Notes: a model not told the origin generated them from the sequence alone. A stretch of 64,000 nucleotides of DNA from Hydractinia symbiolongicarpus (GCF_029227915.1 NC_079882.1:18304501-18368500); one strand, 5' to 3'. Counted from the first letter of the stretch, positions 43,410 to 56,023 are shown. Program-made: numbers and translations.

Positions 43410-45719
43410 AAGATTATAGGTTGTTTTGCAGGTTTTTCTAACGTCAGCAGTGCATATACAAAAAAAATTTGGCAAAATGTAGTTTATCTGCTGCCTGTTA
43501 TACGTACAGAGTGAAACGATGATAAAAAAACATATAGGATCATATGTGTTCACAAACCCATAAGGAGATATAAGTGTTTTAATATTTTAAAATTTTGTTG
43601 ACGTCAGTAAAGTCCTCTAAAGTACAAACAAAAATTTTGTTAAAAGTTTGAAATGTAAAATCCACTTGGGGAGGAGTACATTAGAAAAGAGAATCGTAAC
43701 TTGTACTTTTTTCCTAAAATTTGTTGACACATTGCTTCCAATATGTAGAGTTTGAAACGCTGTATAGAATCATGTACAACACCAACAGTAATAATAAAGA
43801 CACAAATAACACATCTCAAATATTTACATTGTATAAAGTGATTACGTTTAATTACGTTGAAAACCTTTAATATTTCAATCAGGAGTGTCAAAAACATCAA
43901 ATTTGAAAATCATTTATTGGGTTGCATACCATCCTGTTCCCCAAAAATATACAAAAATGTAAAAAATTAACCTGTTAAGAATACAAATTTTTTTCTTAGC
44001 ATGATGATCTGCAGTGACATTTGTCAACCATTCTAAACAAAATGTCAAAAAGAATGGAGTAAATTTTGAATCAACAAAGATATATATTATTTTTGGAAAA
44101 CATAGTCTGTTCTGTTCTCACAAAATGTAAAACAGATTGGTTTTTGAGAAGTCAGTTCATTTAGCATGTTCTATATTGCCATTGCCCCTAAATCTTCCAC
44201 AAAAAGGTTATGAAACAAATCAAATTATAGAAAAATCAGGCATTTCATAAAATATAAAAAACAAAAAAGTTTTTGTCAGAACAATTAGTAATTTTTTTAT
44301 CATCACCAAAAACAAAATTCTTAACAAAAACGTGAAACCATGGAACTTTCTTCCAGCAAAAATAAAATCACATACAGTTTAGTTCTCCCTCACAAAAGTT
44401 TAATACAAAATATTAAAAAGCCATTCGCTTACACAACAGCCTTTAGTGGAGTCCAATTCCACAAAAATTTGTTTTTTCAGTATATTGCATGTGGTCTTTT
44501 TACAACAAAAATTTGCACAAAATTTTAAAAAACAGCAGTTTGCGACACAAAAAAAAACACAAAAAACCTCTCATCCTCTCATAAATTACAATAAAGTCAA
44601 AAACCCATGTAAATTTCCAATCAAATGTCTACAACTCCCTGTAGAAATAACGTGGTATTTTACATGTAGGCTGCTGGAAAGTTAAACAGAATGTCAGAAA
44701 CAAGACAATAAAAAATAACTTAACACACAAGCTTTAAATTCTGAAAATGGTCCCTTTGTAAAGTTTACAGGAAATGCGAAAAGAAATACAAAATACATCT
44801 GCAAAAGTTCATGTCTTTAAAGATTTTGTAAGTAGCTTGTTACATCATAATTCGTGCTCATAAAAGAAAACAAGTCTGGAAACTAAGGTAGCTAGCTATA
44901 GATAATTAAAAAAGAGAAATAACAGAGCTAGCTATGATGTAGCCTAGTTAACTAAGCTTTTTTCTTCGAGTTGTTAAATTGAGTTTCTCTTAAACACCTT
45001 AACTACTCAGATTTCCCGGTGGTAAGAAAAATTATGCTGGGTCTCCTGGCTAGCTATGGTGGGATGAGGAGAGCAGGCATTGGAGGCCAACATTAGCTAG
45101 TTAACAGTAGCTAAGACCCCCAGTTAAATATACTTAAACTGGGAAAACTTAGCTAAAACTAAAGCTAGCTATTTATGCTTAGTAAAACGCATATAGAGAG
45201 AAACAATATATGGAATCACAGTCCCGATATTTTCTTGAGCGCGCATCTAAGTGATTACCTAATGGCTAATGCGCGCGCAGAAATAGAGGTAAAAATGTAA
45301 ACAAACTAAACAAACACGGAGGAAAACGTTCAAAACAAACATAATCCACAATAAAAAAGTGGCGGAAATTGGGATTTCAACATTTACTCACTATGTGTTT
45401 TAACCATGCTACACTTGCACAATTTTATTTTAACATTCACACAAATAAAACATGCATTCAAAAGCTTGACTTCTTTCGCGTACCGCTCCGAGCACAGCAT
45501 CTATACGCAATCTTTGTTGTCACTTTTATGCTTGTTTAGCAAAGTAATTTTCAGAAAAGGATTATGCAAAGTAGACATCTAATCTATGCTTTGGGAAAGC
45601 GATCGTTTAACTATAATTTAAACCATAACATGTGCATTAACGAATGATGCCTTGCACGATCACGAATGATGATATAAACCCTTGTGAATTGAGGATTCGT
45701 CTCTTTTCATTTTTCCATT
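43410..45719. other. No recognisable gene; dispersed repeat fragments
   Basis: 43500-43620 (CATATAGGATCATATGTG, then TTGACGTCAGTAAAG) resembles part of the 47.1-47.3 kb Helitron-like copy. 44880-45200 is rich in GCTAGCTA strings and contains the stretch shared with 35480-35530. No coding is supported. Confidence 0.45.
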
Positions 45720-45938
45720 TTAGTAACTATATTTTTCCAAGGAGTATTGGCTATTCATGAATCCTATAACACAGCAGTTAGTCGATCTTTTTCCTTTTTT
45801 TCGCTTTGCTGGCCTTGAGTTTTTCTGCACTAATGTTTCCTTACCTCCATTTCTGCGTACGCATCTTTTTTGGATAGCATTACGTAATGTTAATTGATGC
45901 GCGCGCTGCACGGTTCGTTGTGGAACTAATATATACAA
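45720..45938 (-). CDS. Small basic ORF, possible THAP N-terminus
   Basis: 72 codons, ending KRKKGKRSTNCCVIGFMNSQ YSLEKYSY. The CCVxG and NSQYxLxxY pattern faintly resembles the start of a THAP finger, as in the remnant at 2467, but the second Cys is Phe and nothing downstream matches. It may be an exon fragment or chance. Confidence 0.2.
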   Translation of the reverse strand: MYILVPQRTVQRAHQLTLRNAIQKRCVRRNGGKETLVQKNSRPAKRKKGKRSTNCCVIGFMNSQYSLEKYSY

Positions 45939-45973
45939 AGGTGAGTTTTATAAAAACGTCACAGTCAGCTAAC

Positions 45974-46790
45974 AGCTTTATGTAGCATTTTGAATTTTAG
46001 GACAAACACATTAGTTTGCGCCAGGGGATACCTTAATTATGCAACAAAAACATAAACAAATATGGTGGCTAGGTTTTTTTTAGAAAAAGCGGTAAAATAT
46101 AAAACTTCAAGAGTTTGAGACTTTTCTTGGAAAATGCAAGTCAGCTTGCTCCAGTGACATAAGAACTAATCGTCTGAAAGCATCAAAGTTCTTACTATTA
46201 TTGATTTTAAATCCACTTCAAACTCTAGCCTTTATTTTCTACTTCTAACTTTACTACTTTACTTCTAGCTCTAGCTACCATTTCTTACTTCACTTCTTGG
46301 ACTTTTCTTTCTCTGAATTACTTTTTGCACTTTTTTGAAGACGAAAGGACCGTACTTTTGTTGTTTTTTTTTCCAGTGTCGGTGTTCAGCTTTATGTAGC
46401 ATTTTGAACTTTAGGACAAATACATTAGTTACGCGCCAGGGGATACATTAATTATGCAACAAAATATCAACAAATATGGCTACTTTAGGAATTTGAGGAT
46501 TTTAGGTGGCTTTTGTTGAAAAAAGGGAGCCTGCTTGCTCCAGCGACATAAAAACCAAACGTCTAAAAATATCAAAGTTCTTACTATTTCTGATTTCAAA
46601 TCGACTTCAAACTCTAGCCTATATTTTCTACCTCTAACTTCACTTTACTTCTAGCTCCACTTCCAACTTAACATTTCTACTTCTTCACTTGAACTTTTCT
46701 CTTTTTAAATATGCTTTTGGAAACACTGTTTTTACTTTTTCATGATAAAGGGATCATTCTTTTGTTTGTTCGTTTTGGTGGCGAGAGGAC
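45974..46790. repeat. Direct duplication, 414 bp period
   Basis: AGCTTTATGTAGCATTTTGA at 45974 recurs at 46388. Both copies share GCGCCAGGGGATAC, a TTAATTATGCAACAAAA stretch, CTTGCTCCAG and CTTCAAACTCTAGCC, with many substitutions and small indels. Confidence 0.85.
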
Positions 46791-46986
46791 ACCATTTTTT
46801 GAAAGTTAGCCGTTAAATTTATTTCAGCAAATCAAGTCGTTTTCATCAGGTGATGTAAACAAAGTAAACCCGCTGGCAAAATGGACATAATTTTTTCGGC
46901 GACTTCAAAGAAAATTTCGGTGGCATCAAAGGAAAATGACGATATCCACCATGACCGTCACATACACTCCCTATTACTATACAAGA

Positions 46987-47660
46987 CTAGTCGACAAGGC
47001 CCGCGGAAAAATCCACTTAGGCAAAAGGTCGATAAAAAGAAAGTTGTTTTAATGTTTTGCTGACGTCAGAGGTGCAGTGCAGATAAAAAAATTCCCGAAA
47101 TTTGTTTAATTTTTGTCTGTAATGTGTAGAGGTTGAAACGCTGGTCAAAATAATGTACAGGATCATATGTTCTCAAGGAACGCCTAAGGAGGTATCAAGG
47201 ATTAAAAATTTTGCTGACGTCAGCAAAGACCCGCAAAAACAAAATTCGTTTATAAAAATTTTATATCTCTAATGCTTTCACCGTATAGATCTTGAATGCT
47301 GATCAAGAAAATGTATAAGCTCATGTATCTTTGACAAACGGTTGCAGTGATAGAGGGGTTTAAAGGTTTTTGATGAAGTCATCAACCCGTCCATTCCAAA
47401 TCGGAATTGGAGACCCAGGTTTAGAAAAATTAACCAAATTGGTCCTAGGTGGTCCCTAGTTAGCCATGGGGTGAAAAAAGATTGACGTCACCACCTCGTT
47501 TCCAAGTTATTTGGCCTCAAAGTTTTAAGTACACTGTAATGGCTTCATTAATTTAATGTATATTTCTTTGACGTTAATATTATTTTAACGTTAAAGTTTG
47601 GTAAATTACCGAACCATTTTATGGGCGATGTTTTAGAGACTTTATGAAAAAAAGTTGTAA
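46987..47660 (-). mobile_element. Helitron-like non-autonomous copy 1 (minus orientation, 5' truncated)
   Basis: On the minus strand it ends with a degraded hairpin and TTGTCGACTAG followed by T. The body (47090-47650) aligns with 51560-52000: both contain TGACGTCAGCAA, GACAAACGGTTGCAG-like and CCTAGGTGGTCCCTAGTTA sequences. The CAGA-rich 5' end seen at 52 kb is missing. Confidence 0.6.
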
Positions 47661-47759
47661 AGAATATTGTTTTCATGTCTGGCAGAGTGACTTCTTTCTG
47701 GAGTGTGGTGAAGTAGTCAAAATTGATTTTTTTGATCGTTTGGACAGGCTGGTGCTCTA

Positions 47760-47990
47760 GCAAAATGGTTTTTTCACTGCAAGTGAAGCATGTATTGCCA
47801 TTGGCTGGACATCTTCCTGTCTGATGTTCTGTGCGGCAACTGTATCAAGTACTATGTGCACCCTTGTTGCGATTGCTAAATTTCGCTCCATCTTTTATTG
47901 CCTCTTTTGTTGGGTATGAATTCTTTTCGAAATTTATTGTCTTAGCTTTCTTCTCAAGATCTCTCATAAACTCATTCCATGTATGTGTTA
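47760..47990 (-). pseudogene. Gag zinc-knuckle-like fragment
   Basis: Minus strand WNEFMRDLEKKAKTINFEKN, YPTKEAIKDGAKF, then after a stop YSCRTEHQTGRCPANGNTCF. The Cys/His spacing resembles a Gag zinc knuckle. It lies on the 3' side of an integrase fragment, the wrong order for one element, so it is probably from a different insertion. Confidence 0.45.
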
Positions 47991-49010
47991 TTTATGCTTA
48001 GCAGTTTGTGCATTGCCATCGTTCTGTTCACCATCTTTGCTAAGTAGCTGCAGAGTTGCTTCACTATTCATGTGTAGGTGTCTGCATTCCTGTATTCTCT
48101 GGCAGCAGGATGGGATTTCTCCACCAATATGAGTTTGACCATCTCTGGTCCTCCCCACTATTTCACTTGACGTAGTTGGCTCCAATGCTGGGTAAATGAT
48201 CTGTCAGAACAGTGGGTGTGTTCACATTATGGCGTAATACCAATTGGTTTGGGCTGTAGCCACCATGATTCTGCAGACAATTTTTTGCGCTGAGGGCCCA
48301 TGCTAGTGCTACGTCTGGTTCACACTTCGTATCTTCAATGGTCTTGAACATGGTCCTTGTCAGAATCTTATTATGTCTCTCCCCAATACTATTGCTGAAA
48401 GGAGGTTCGCCTGCTGTTGGTTTTGTCTCAATATTGAGCTTTTCATTCATTTCTTCATTTTCTGTCTTGCTTATATTTTTCAAATTTTCTCCATGTAGAA
48501 TGATTTTGTTCCTTTTTGGGCATCAAGATCACAATGTGTTAGTGGAAGACAATAGTGTCCTGTTGTGGTGCATATCAAGTCAATTCTTTCCTACCCAATA
48601 GGGGCCAAGTCAATAGTAAAATCTAACTTCATACTGAGAGACGTCATGGTACTACGGCTAATCAGTAGTGGTATTTTATTCTCTACAACGTCAAGAGACA
48701 ATTTATACTTGTTGCCACCTAGAATAACTGGTGTTATTAGATTTCTTGTAGCTTTCACTTCCTTTCCATCAACAAATCTATATATAGAATCAGTGCTATT
48801 TTATTTTTATCTGTTTCAAAGAGAGTTGCAAGATATTCATCCATCCATTTCTTCACTGTCTTTGTACAGCCACAATCCAAGACACCTCTATCAAAGGATT
48901 CTCCAATAAGACAATATTGCCTTTGGTCTGGAGAAGCTGCAAAAAGGGTGATATGGAATACAGACCGGAAACCTCCAATAACAAATCGAGGGTGTAATAT
49001 GGTGGCTTCA
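47991..49010 (-). pseudogene. LTR-retrotransposon pol remnant, copia-like order (protease then integrase)
   Basis: From 49010 down: ASPDQRQYCLIGESFDRG, VLDCGCTKTV (retropepsin-like, D-S/C-G), KYKLSLDVVENKIPLLISR and MTSLSMKLDF. After a gap comes an integrase core end: AGEPPFSNSIGERHNKILT, DVALAWALSAKNCLQNHGGY, SPNQLVLRHNVNTPTVLTD, then EPTTSSEIVGRTR. Protease directly followed by integrase with no RT between is the Ty1/copia order, but a deletion in a gypsy element could mimic it. Several stops. Confidence 0.68.
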
Positions 49011-49059
49011 TCTTTCTTCCTTGGTTTTTTACTTTTTTTATCTTTACTCGCTATTTTAT

Positions 49060-49512
49060 TCGCAAGTTAAGTAGTACAAAATAATACAAATATGTTCTTT
49101 ATATTTAGCCACCCGTTTGACAAATGTGTAAAAATACCCAATTATAAATAATTCAGCACTCACAAAAATGTAAACAAAATGATGTATGGTTTATAGTTAT
49201 AGTTTATGGAGCAGGCCAGCAAGCCAATCAGTCTGGTCTTTAAAATCAACACTTATCATAAACTTTTATTCAGCAGCCGTGCCGCAGTGCAGTTCACCTC
49301 TCCTTTAATTGCATTGGTACGATGTAGGAATTTTCGGTCTTCTAATTTGCTCTGAGCGCTATTTTCTGCATGCTGTACGGTCCGCCTGAACCTCTTTGCG
49401 TTCGCGTTAATTTTAACATCGATCACAGGGTATGTAAATTTCTTTTGATTTCAAGAAAATGCGTACTTGTTGTTTCCTCTATCTTTCTTTTTGTATATCA
49501 ATTTATTTATAA
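49060..49512. other. No recognisable gene
   Basis: Nothing supported. Confidence 0.4.
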
Positions 49513-49990
49513 CTAGTCGAAGTCCCGTGGAAGAATCCACTGAATCTCTCATCATGTCCATATGATGGATGCCAAATAAAAACATAGAACACAGTAATTT
49601 GAACTTTTAAAAGTCATAATTTGCATTATTTTACATCTATACCCGCTGAAACAAAACGTCCAAAAAATAAGCATGTGCAGCAATAAAAAAATAAAAATAA
49701 AAGAGAGAAAAGAAGCCCTGGAATTGAGGTTGCTAACAATCTGCATTATATTTATACCCGCTGAAACAGAACGCTTAAAAATATGAGCAGGTCAAACAAC
49801 AACAAAAAATGCAACAAGTCTAATAAAATCGAAGGTGGCTAACAACGGTTATGTAAGAATCTAAATCTACTAAAACTATACTTGCTTTATGCCAGAAGTA
49901 CACCAGGGAAAATGGTATACCAGACATAGACATAGAAAAAACCGTTAAGTCACACAAAAAAGGGTTATTGCAAAATTGCCACAGTTTCTA
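49513..49990 (-). mobile_element. Helitron-like 3' end plus internal 120 bp tandem pair
   Basis: CTAGTCGAAGTCCCGTGGAA at 49513 is the inverted terminus of the family. Within it, TATACCCGCTGAAACAAAAC (about 49638) and TATACCCGCTGAAACAGAAC (about 49752) start two similar stretches. The far boundary is uncertain; ACCAGACATAGACATAGAAA near 49920 may mark it. Confidence 0.5.
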
Positions 49991-49999
49991 GGATATACA

Positions 50000-51505
50000 C
50001 CGTGTATTTTATAAGAATTGTGGTATTTCGTTTCAGCCTTAATGTTCTTAACTTTCTTGACAAAATACTATTTTCCTAATATATTTTTAGCAGGGCTATA
50101 TTAATAAAATAAAGCTTGCTATAAGTTGTTATAGCTAATGGCAAATTCTGCTACATGTAATAGCCCATTGCGTTGAACAGAAAAGGTTGAGTTTGTGAGA
50201 TACGTAATAAAAAAGTAAACTTCTAATTAAATTATACAAATTTTTATATTAGAACAAACAATCAAGTTTAGACAAAAAAGTTCTCAACTTTCTTTTCAAA
50301 CACTATCCTCGTGGCCTAAAATATATATAATGCCTCAATAAAATAAAGCTTTCTATATATTGCTAAAGCTATTGGTATTTTTTTTAAATTTAGAACAAAA
50401 AATCGAGGTTAGACATATACTTAGAATATTCTTAACTTCTGAGGGAAAGTTTAGCTGGAAACGTGTAAACGGCTTAAAAACGCTATTTACCTAAATTCAT
50501 TTTTCTACCAGATAATCTAAACAACATACTTGCTTTTCTTTCGCTTTCTCAGTAGGCCGCTAGCTAGCGTTCTCTGGATAAAAAGTCCAATCAGTTTTTT
50601 ACCTCGATTACTAAACTTCGCTTCATCCCAAAGAAAACGTATAGCTACAATCCTGGACATGATATTATTGAAAAAGGCCGATTTTTGGCTATTTCTCGAA
50701 CTGGCCGAATGGAATTTCGTCAAATTTTGTCAAACTCAGGGCCCGCTAAGGTGCTAAGACCCGAAATGCCAAGTCCGTTTGCGGTCATTGACATGTTAGA
50801 AATGCCTTTGTCTTTTGTAAAAACAGTGTTTATAACTGCTTGTGGGTCGGACTATGAAATTTGACCCACTTTTCCAACAAAGTAAGTCCAGGATTGTAGC
50901 TACAATTGTCTGATACATTTCCAATCAGTTCTCTTTTTGACGTTATGTCATCTTACGTTTTTCTTCTTTATAACAAATATTTCTGACAACAACATAAACT
51001 TTTTATACTCGCTCGACAACAACAGTCGCTCTACAACAACAGTTTTGTTTTTCACATTTTAGATTCGAATTACATTCATATTCAAATGCGATACAACATC
51101 AGTCCCAGAACACAAAAATGGAAAATATATAAGAAACAATTAAGCTTTATTCTAACCTCGTGATGAGTAAACATTGTTTGAAATAACTTTTTTCATGATT
51201 ACTTTGAAAAAGAGGCAACCTTCTTCGCTTCAGTTTTCTTTTTTCAGTTGATAGGCAAAATGTTTCCGTTAGATACGCGCACACATGGTAAAACGGGGTA
51301 AAATTAAAGTATTCTATCTATAACGACCAATGGGGCTTTTAAAACAAAAAAACCCATAAAAATTAGTTTTAATAAAATAAAAAAAAAAGATTTTTATTTT
51401 TTAAAGTAAAAACAAAAGACAATTAAATGTTTAAATAGTAACCCCCTGATTTTTAACTTGGTAAATTTTTCGCATGGTCACTCACACAAGCATATTATTA
51501 TATGG
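50000..51505. other. No recognisable gene
   Basis: TAGCTACAATCCTGGAC (50643) is inverted at 50886-50902 (GTCCAGGATTGTAGCTA), outlining a possible 260 bp foldback. Short open frames inside it are not convincing. Confidence 0.45.
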
Positions 51506-52079
51506 ATAGTCGATAAGGCCCGTGGAAAATCCACTGGGGCAGGATAAAAAATTTGATGACGTCAGCAATGGCCCCATCAAGACCTAAATTTTTTTTCAGA
51601 ACTGTGTATGCCTTTTGCCTTTATCGTATAGATCTTGAAACACTGATCAAGAAAATGTATGATCCAATACATGATCCTGTACTTTTCACAAACGGTTGCA
51701 GAGATATTAGGGTTTGAAGGTTGTTTGATGACGTCATCAACCCGTGCATTCCGAAACGAATTCTGGGACATAGGTTTGGAAAAATCACCCAAATTGGTCC
51801 TAGGTGGTCCCTAGTTACCCATGCGGTGAAAAATCATTGACGTTACCCCCTCGTTTCCAAGTTATTTGGCCTCAAAATTTTAAGTGCACTGTAATGGCTT
51901 CACTAATCTTAATTAACTTACCTTTGAGATCAATACTATTTTAACGCAAAGTTTGATAAATTACAGAACCGTTTTATGGGCGATGGTTTAGAGACTTTAT
52001 CAAAGAAAGTAGTGAAGATAATAATCCACTTTGCAAAAGTCACAGACAGACAGACGGAACTGGCGTATTATTATATAGA
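51506..52079 (-). mobile_element. Helitron-like copy A (574 bp) of a three-element run
   Basis: On the minus strand it starts TCTATATAATAATACGCCAG with CTGT repeats nearby. It ends with a degraded hairpin (GTGGATTTTCCAC) and ATCGACTAT (CTAT in place of CTAG). The body matches 46987-47660. Confidence 0.65.
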
Positions 52080-52256
52080 CTAGTCGTTGCCCGTGGAAAA
52101 ATCCACGGGTTCGCCCGTCGTTTATATTTACTCGTCGCAACAAAGTGGATAAAAATATATCGCTCTTGATATTCGTGTTTCCGTAACATCATTTTTTAAC
52201 TCAGGGGGGGTTCTACGCAGAGACAGACATAGGAAATACGGTTATTATAATAGAGA
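52080..52256 (-). mobile_element. Helitron-like copy B (177 bp)
   Basis: On the minus strand it starts TCTCTATTATAATAACCG. It ends with the perfect hairpin CCCGTGGATTTTTCCACGGG, then CAACGACTAG. It abuts copies A and C with no spacer. Confidence 0.7.
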
Positions 52257-52392
52257 CTAGTCGTTAGCCCGTGGAAAATCCACGGGTTCGCACGTCCTTT
52301 TTATACCACATTGCGTGCTTCTTGCTCTTGCGCAGATAAGCTACCATTTTGCATGACAGACAGACAGACGTATACGGGTATTATAATATAGA
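52257..52392 (-). mobile_element. Helitron-like copy C (136 bp)
   Basis: On the minus strand it starts TCTATATTATAATACCCG with CTGTCTGTCTG nearby. It ends with the hairpin CCCGTGGATTTTCCACGGG, then CTAACGACTAG. Confidence 0.7.
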
Positions 52393-52499
52393 GTAGCCAG
52401 GATAACCGGCGTCGAATCGCTGGGATAAGCCACAAGTAACTGTTGTTGAACGCCCTAAGGAGCGCTTAAAAAGAACTGCAAACTGTGCGACACAGTCAG

Positions 52500-53130
52500 G
52501 TGGAGCGCTTTAGTACAGTTATGCGGTATGTCCTAAATCAAGTGAAGCGCACAACCATTATAGTGCTGCGACTGTAACATATTTTTTAAAAAATAACTTT
52601 CCCGCAACAAAGGCTGAAATAAAAACACAGTTTACAACCGTTGTGACTCCGTCATATCAAAAAAATCGATCAATATTATTTTATTTTGCGGAATAAGTTT
52701 TTGTAAAAGGTAAAAAATTAATCGTGACACCGGACTGTACAGTTAAATGGTGTTACACAGGTGTATAGGGATAATACCCTTTTGAAAAAAAATTTCTTGC
52801 AGACTCTATTTAAATGAAAACACCAGAAACAGTCCTTCGCTTCTTGCACATGGCTAAGCGGTTAGTCCAGGTAAACATTGTTGGACATTCGTACAGGTGT
52901 GATTCCCAAGAAAGTTTAAAAATTAATTGTCACAGTGGGCTGACCCGCATAGGCGAAACAGCCTTTTCCAAAAAACAGGCTATTGTTAACACTGAGCTGA
53001 CCGCTTAGTACAGTTAAACAGACTTGAACAGTACCCTTCTCCAAAAAAACTTTATCACAACTTCGGTTTAAATGACAACACAGGAAACAGCCTGTCGTTA
53101 CCCCTCCAGCTAAAGCAATTGCTCAGCCAT
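52500..53130. repeat. Degenerate tandem repeat, about 273 bp period
   Basis: GTACAGTTAAATGG (about 52737) and GTACAGTTAAACAG (about 53010) precede similar TTTAAATGA-AACACNAGAAACAG stretches. A weaker third GTACAGTTATGCGG lies at about 52515. Confidence 0.5.
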
Positions 53131-53139
53131 TTTATTTTC

Positions 53140-53860
53140 AAAAAATTTTTTAAGGAAAATAAGTAAAGATGTAGCTACCTAGCTAAACTGCATTTAGCAT
53201 AAGATTTATTGCTGAGAATATTGCGATATTGTATAGCCAAACTGAATTTTTATACTCTCACTTTTTAGGTAAATATATGAGATAGCGAAATGGCTATATC
53301 CTCGACATAAAAATAAATGTTGGGTTGGAGAAAAACCTCTTATACCAAAGAAAATTAGTAAAAACATAGTCATAGTCTTTTTTTCTTATGACTATGGTAA
53401 AAAGTAAGGCTATTAGCGTAGATACTCACTTACGTACAAACTATCAAATAGTGGGACCATCGCCCTTACCATGTTTGTTGGGACCATCTATAAATATAGA
53501 AGCTGCGCTGAACAATTACTACAGTGATGTTTTCAAGGCATATCTCTCAAAAACACATCCAGTAAACTGTACGCAGATTTCAAAATCGGTGGTCCCAATA
53601 ATTACCCTAATTTTTAACCTTAGTAAGTTACATTAAGTTAAGTGGGACCGTTGTACTAAAAATTAAGAACGGTTGCAAAGCATTTCGCAAGTTGCAAGCA
53701 AAATTTAAAATTTGTTTCTTTCTGATGACGCCAATCAGTTAAAAAATGTGGCAGTGCAACTGTAGATACTCTAACAAACGCTCAGTCTCTATTAAAGGTC
53801 TGCAAAATAAAAAAACCTAAAGTCTGCCACGCAAAATGGTAGTAAGTGGCGAGACGCATG
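53140..53860. other. No supported gene
   Basis: An 82-codon open frame (53388-53636) spans several GTGGGACCAT/GGTCCC strings in both orientations (53451, 53471, 53590, 53641). These look like repeat material rather than coding. Confidence 0.4.
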
Positions 53861-53869
53861 CAATGCAGC

Positions 53870-53918
53870 ATAAAAAAGACGGGTGAACCCGCGAATTTTT
53901 CCACGGGACACCGACTGG
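53870..53918 (+). mobile_element. Helitron-like 3' terminus (plus orientation)
   Basis: GACGGGTGAACC, the hairpin CCCGCGAATTTTTCCACGGG (53888-53907), then ACACCGACTGG followed by T. The 5' boundary was not found. Confidence 0.6.
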
Positions 53919-53947
53919 TATTGAAAAATTCAATCACGCCAGCAGAT

Positions 53948-54099
53948 CTCTAATAAACGCCACCTTCGTTGGTCCAAAAGGGGCATTTTTTTCTCGCTTT
54001 TTTATTACATGATTCCTCCTATTTATATTAACGCCTGTCTCTGATATAAACGCCCCCTAAAAATCTCTAAAATAACAAACGCTGAGGGCGCTATTAGAG
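53948..54099. mobile_element. 152 bp MITE with CTCTAATAAACGCC ends
   Basis: CTCTAATAAACGCC at the left against GGGCGCTATTAGAG at the right, with more AAACGCCCC internally. It is related to 18342-18829. Confidence 0.6.
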
Positions 54100-55645
54100 C
54101 AAGCACATTTTGTTAGATTATCGCGTTACCATCTACAAAGACAAAGACAAAATCGTAAAATTTCGCACCGCGAACAAAGGCCAATCAAGCTATCATAAAA
54201 AAGCTTATGTTTTGTATTTCCCTTGCCTTAAAAATAGTAGCATGAACCCAAAAATGTTTCTTATAAAAAATTATACGAAAATGCATATATTGAAGACCAA
54301 GTAAACGCTGCATGGAGCTGCTGCATTTGTGGGAGGCAGTTTAAACATAAATGAAAAATTTTTACAGCTTTATTTTATTTAAATAAAAAATTTTGCTTTT
54401 TACTTTATCAGCATTTCTATAACAGCATATATATTAATTTTGACATAACAATTATTATAATCCTAATAAAAAATTATCGTTAAGGTTTATCCTCCTCTTT
54501 TATCACGTGTACTAGAAGGTCAGATCACTCACTTCCTTTGTACGGAATCTAAAAATAAAAAAACATCACCATGTAGTGCCGTTTCTAAATATACAATAAA
54601 ATCAAATTAAAATTTTTAGAATGTTTTTTCTTATATTTCAAAAGCGCCTTTGCCGAAAAAAAATTTGACCGAATTGGCGGGTTTGACAAAAATCCACTAA
54701 ACTAAATTTCGGACAAAATTAATTTTCATATAGATCCGTTAACTTAATTTTTTTTTACCGCCGCTAAATTAAATTCCTACCAAAATTAACTTTTTTCGCC
54801 ATCCGCCAATTTTTTCGTGTTTCTACAAGAGGATTTCAATGCTTTTGATGTTAGTATTAGTATTGACACGACGAGTGACCTTCTTTTTATCTAAGTTCAT
54901 GGTTAGATGTAAAAAACAAGGTTTTCACTTGATTTACAAAGAAACAAACATGCTTGCATAATTGTTTTAATAAAGTTTTTTCGTTATTGGCCGAATTAAA
55001 TTCCTCTAAATTATTTTTTTCACTAAATTTTCTCCCTTCCAAAATGTGTTCCCTTAAGGTATCAATTTTTCCATGGAGTTTTGCAGGTCCAAAAATTACA
55101 TATATTATTTTCTGTGAATGATATATGTAATTATAAAAATTAGTTAAAATTAAATTAACAAAAATTTGCTATATGTCAACATCTTTAATTGAGTTTATCT
55201 ATGGAAATAATGTTTTACAAAACAGTATTCTTTTTTTTACTCCAAAAATTAGTACATGCAAAAATCACAGGTACATGTTTTTCCTGACAAAAAATAAATA
55301 TTTCTCCATGAACATTAAAATCGTGGTTTAAATTTCAAATATCTTATAATAATATATATAATAGAAACAGATGTAAAACAAATGTGAAACAAATGTGAAA
55401 CAAATGTGATTCTCGTGAATATTATTGGTACATAAGTGAGAATAGAATATGACTTAGAAAGCTAGCTAGCTAGCTTGTCCTTTTTACAACCGAATAGGTT
55501 ATCACTAGCAAAGCAACACGGTAAGCCGTACTTATTGGCCTTTTTAGTAAACTTATACTTTAGGTAATCGTTTCGAAATTTCTTTTTCTCTATCAAAAAA
55601 GAAAAAACTAGCTTTTGAAATACATTTTTATTATTTATCATCATA
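54100..55645. repeat. AT-rich repeats; no gene
   Basis: 54650-54825 is a foldback-like repeat: CGAATTGGCGGGTTTGAC faces ATCCGCCAATTTTTTCG, with AAATTAA-rich interior. 55368-55405 is a small tandem repeat of AAACAAATGTG (four units). The 64-codon open frame at 54110-54304 has no recognisable motif. Confidence 0.5.
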
Positions 55646-56023
55646 GTGTTGTGTGAGTGTTCAAACCGCTTCAGTTCTTGTTGTTCTTACATGAGACTTA
55701 AAATTCGATTGACAATATTTTATGTTAAAACTTGGACATCATGTGTATGTGCACAAATTAAAACAACATACGACGTTTCGGATGTTATACACCCATTTTC
55801 AAGTAAAATAAAAATTATAAAACAGGTCTATATAAACACGAACATTGCTATAGATACAAGACATATAAACATAATCAATACAATATTAAAGTATAAAGTA
55901 TGTGTACAATACGAATGTGTGATCAAACCGGACGGTTTTCGTTTTTTGGTTTTTTCTTTGTTTTGTGATTTATTTTGTGTGGGTAAAAAGTACTACGAAA
56001 CTATAAATCCCCTTTTTTTCTAG
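55646..56023 (+). CDS. Unrecognised ORF, 125 codons
   Basis: An open frame with many Ile/Lys/Tyr codons as expected of AT-rich DNA (KTTYDVSDVIHPFSSKIKII). No domain is recognised and no splice context supports it. It may be chance or a dead element gene. TTTCGCGCA occurs four to five times just downstream (56035-56130), a non-coding cluster of unknown meaning. Confidence 0.2.
   Translation: MLCECSNRFSSCCSYMRLKIRLTIFYVKTWTSCVCAQIKTTYDVSDVIHPFSSKIKIIKQVYINTNIAIDTRHINIINTILKYKVCVQYECVIKPDGFRFLVFSLFCDLFCVGKKYYETINPLFF

Noticed and set aside
43332-43553. Short ORFs across the TTG tract
   Set aside because: Valine or asparagine runs produced by the microsatellite.
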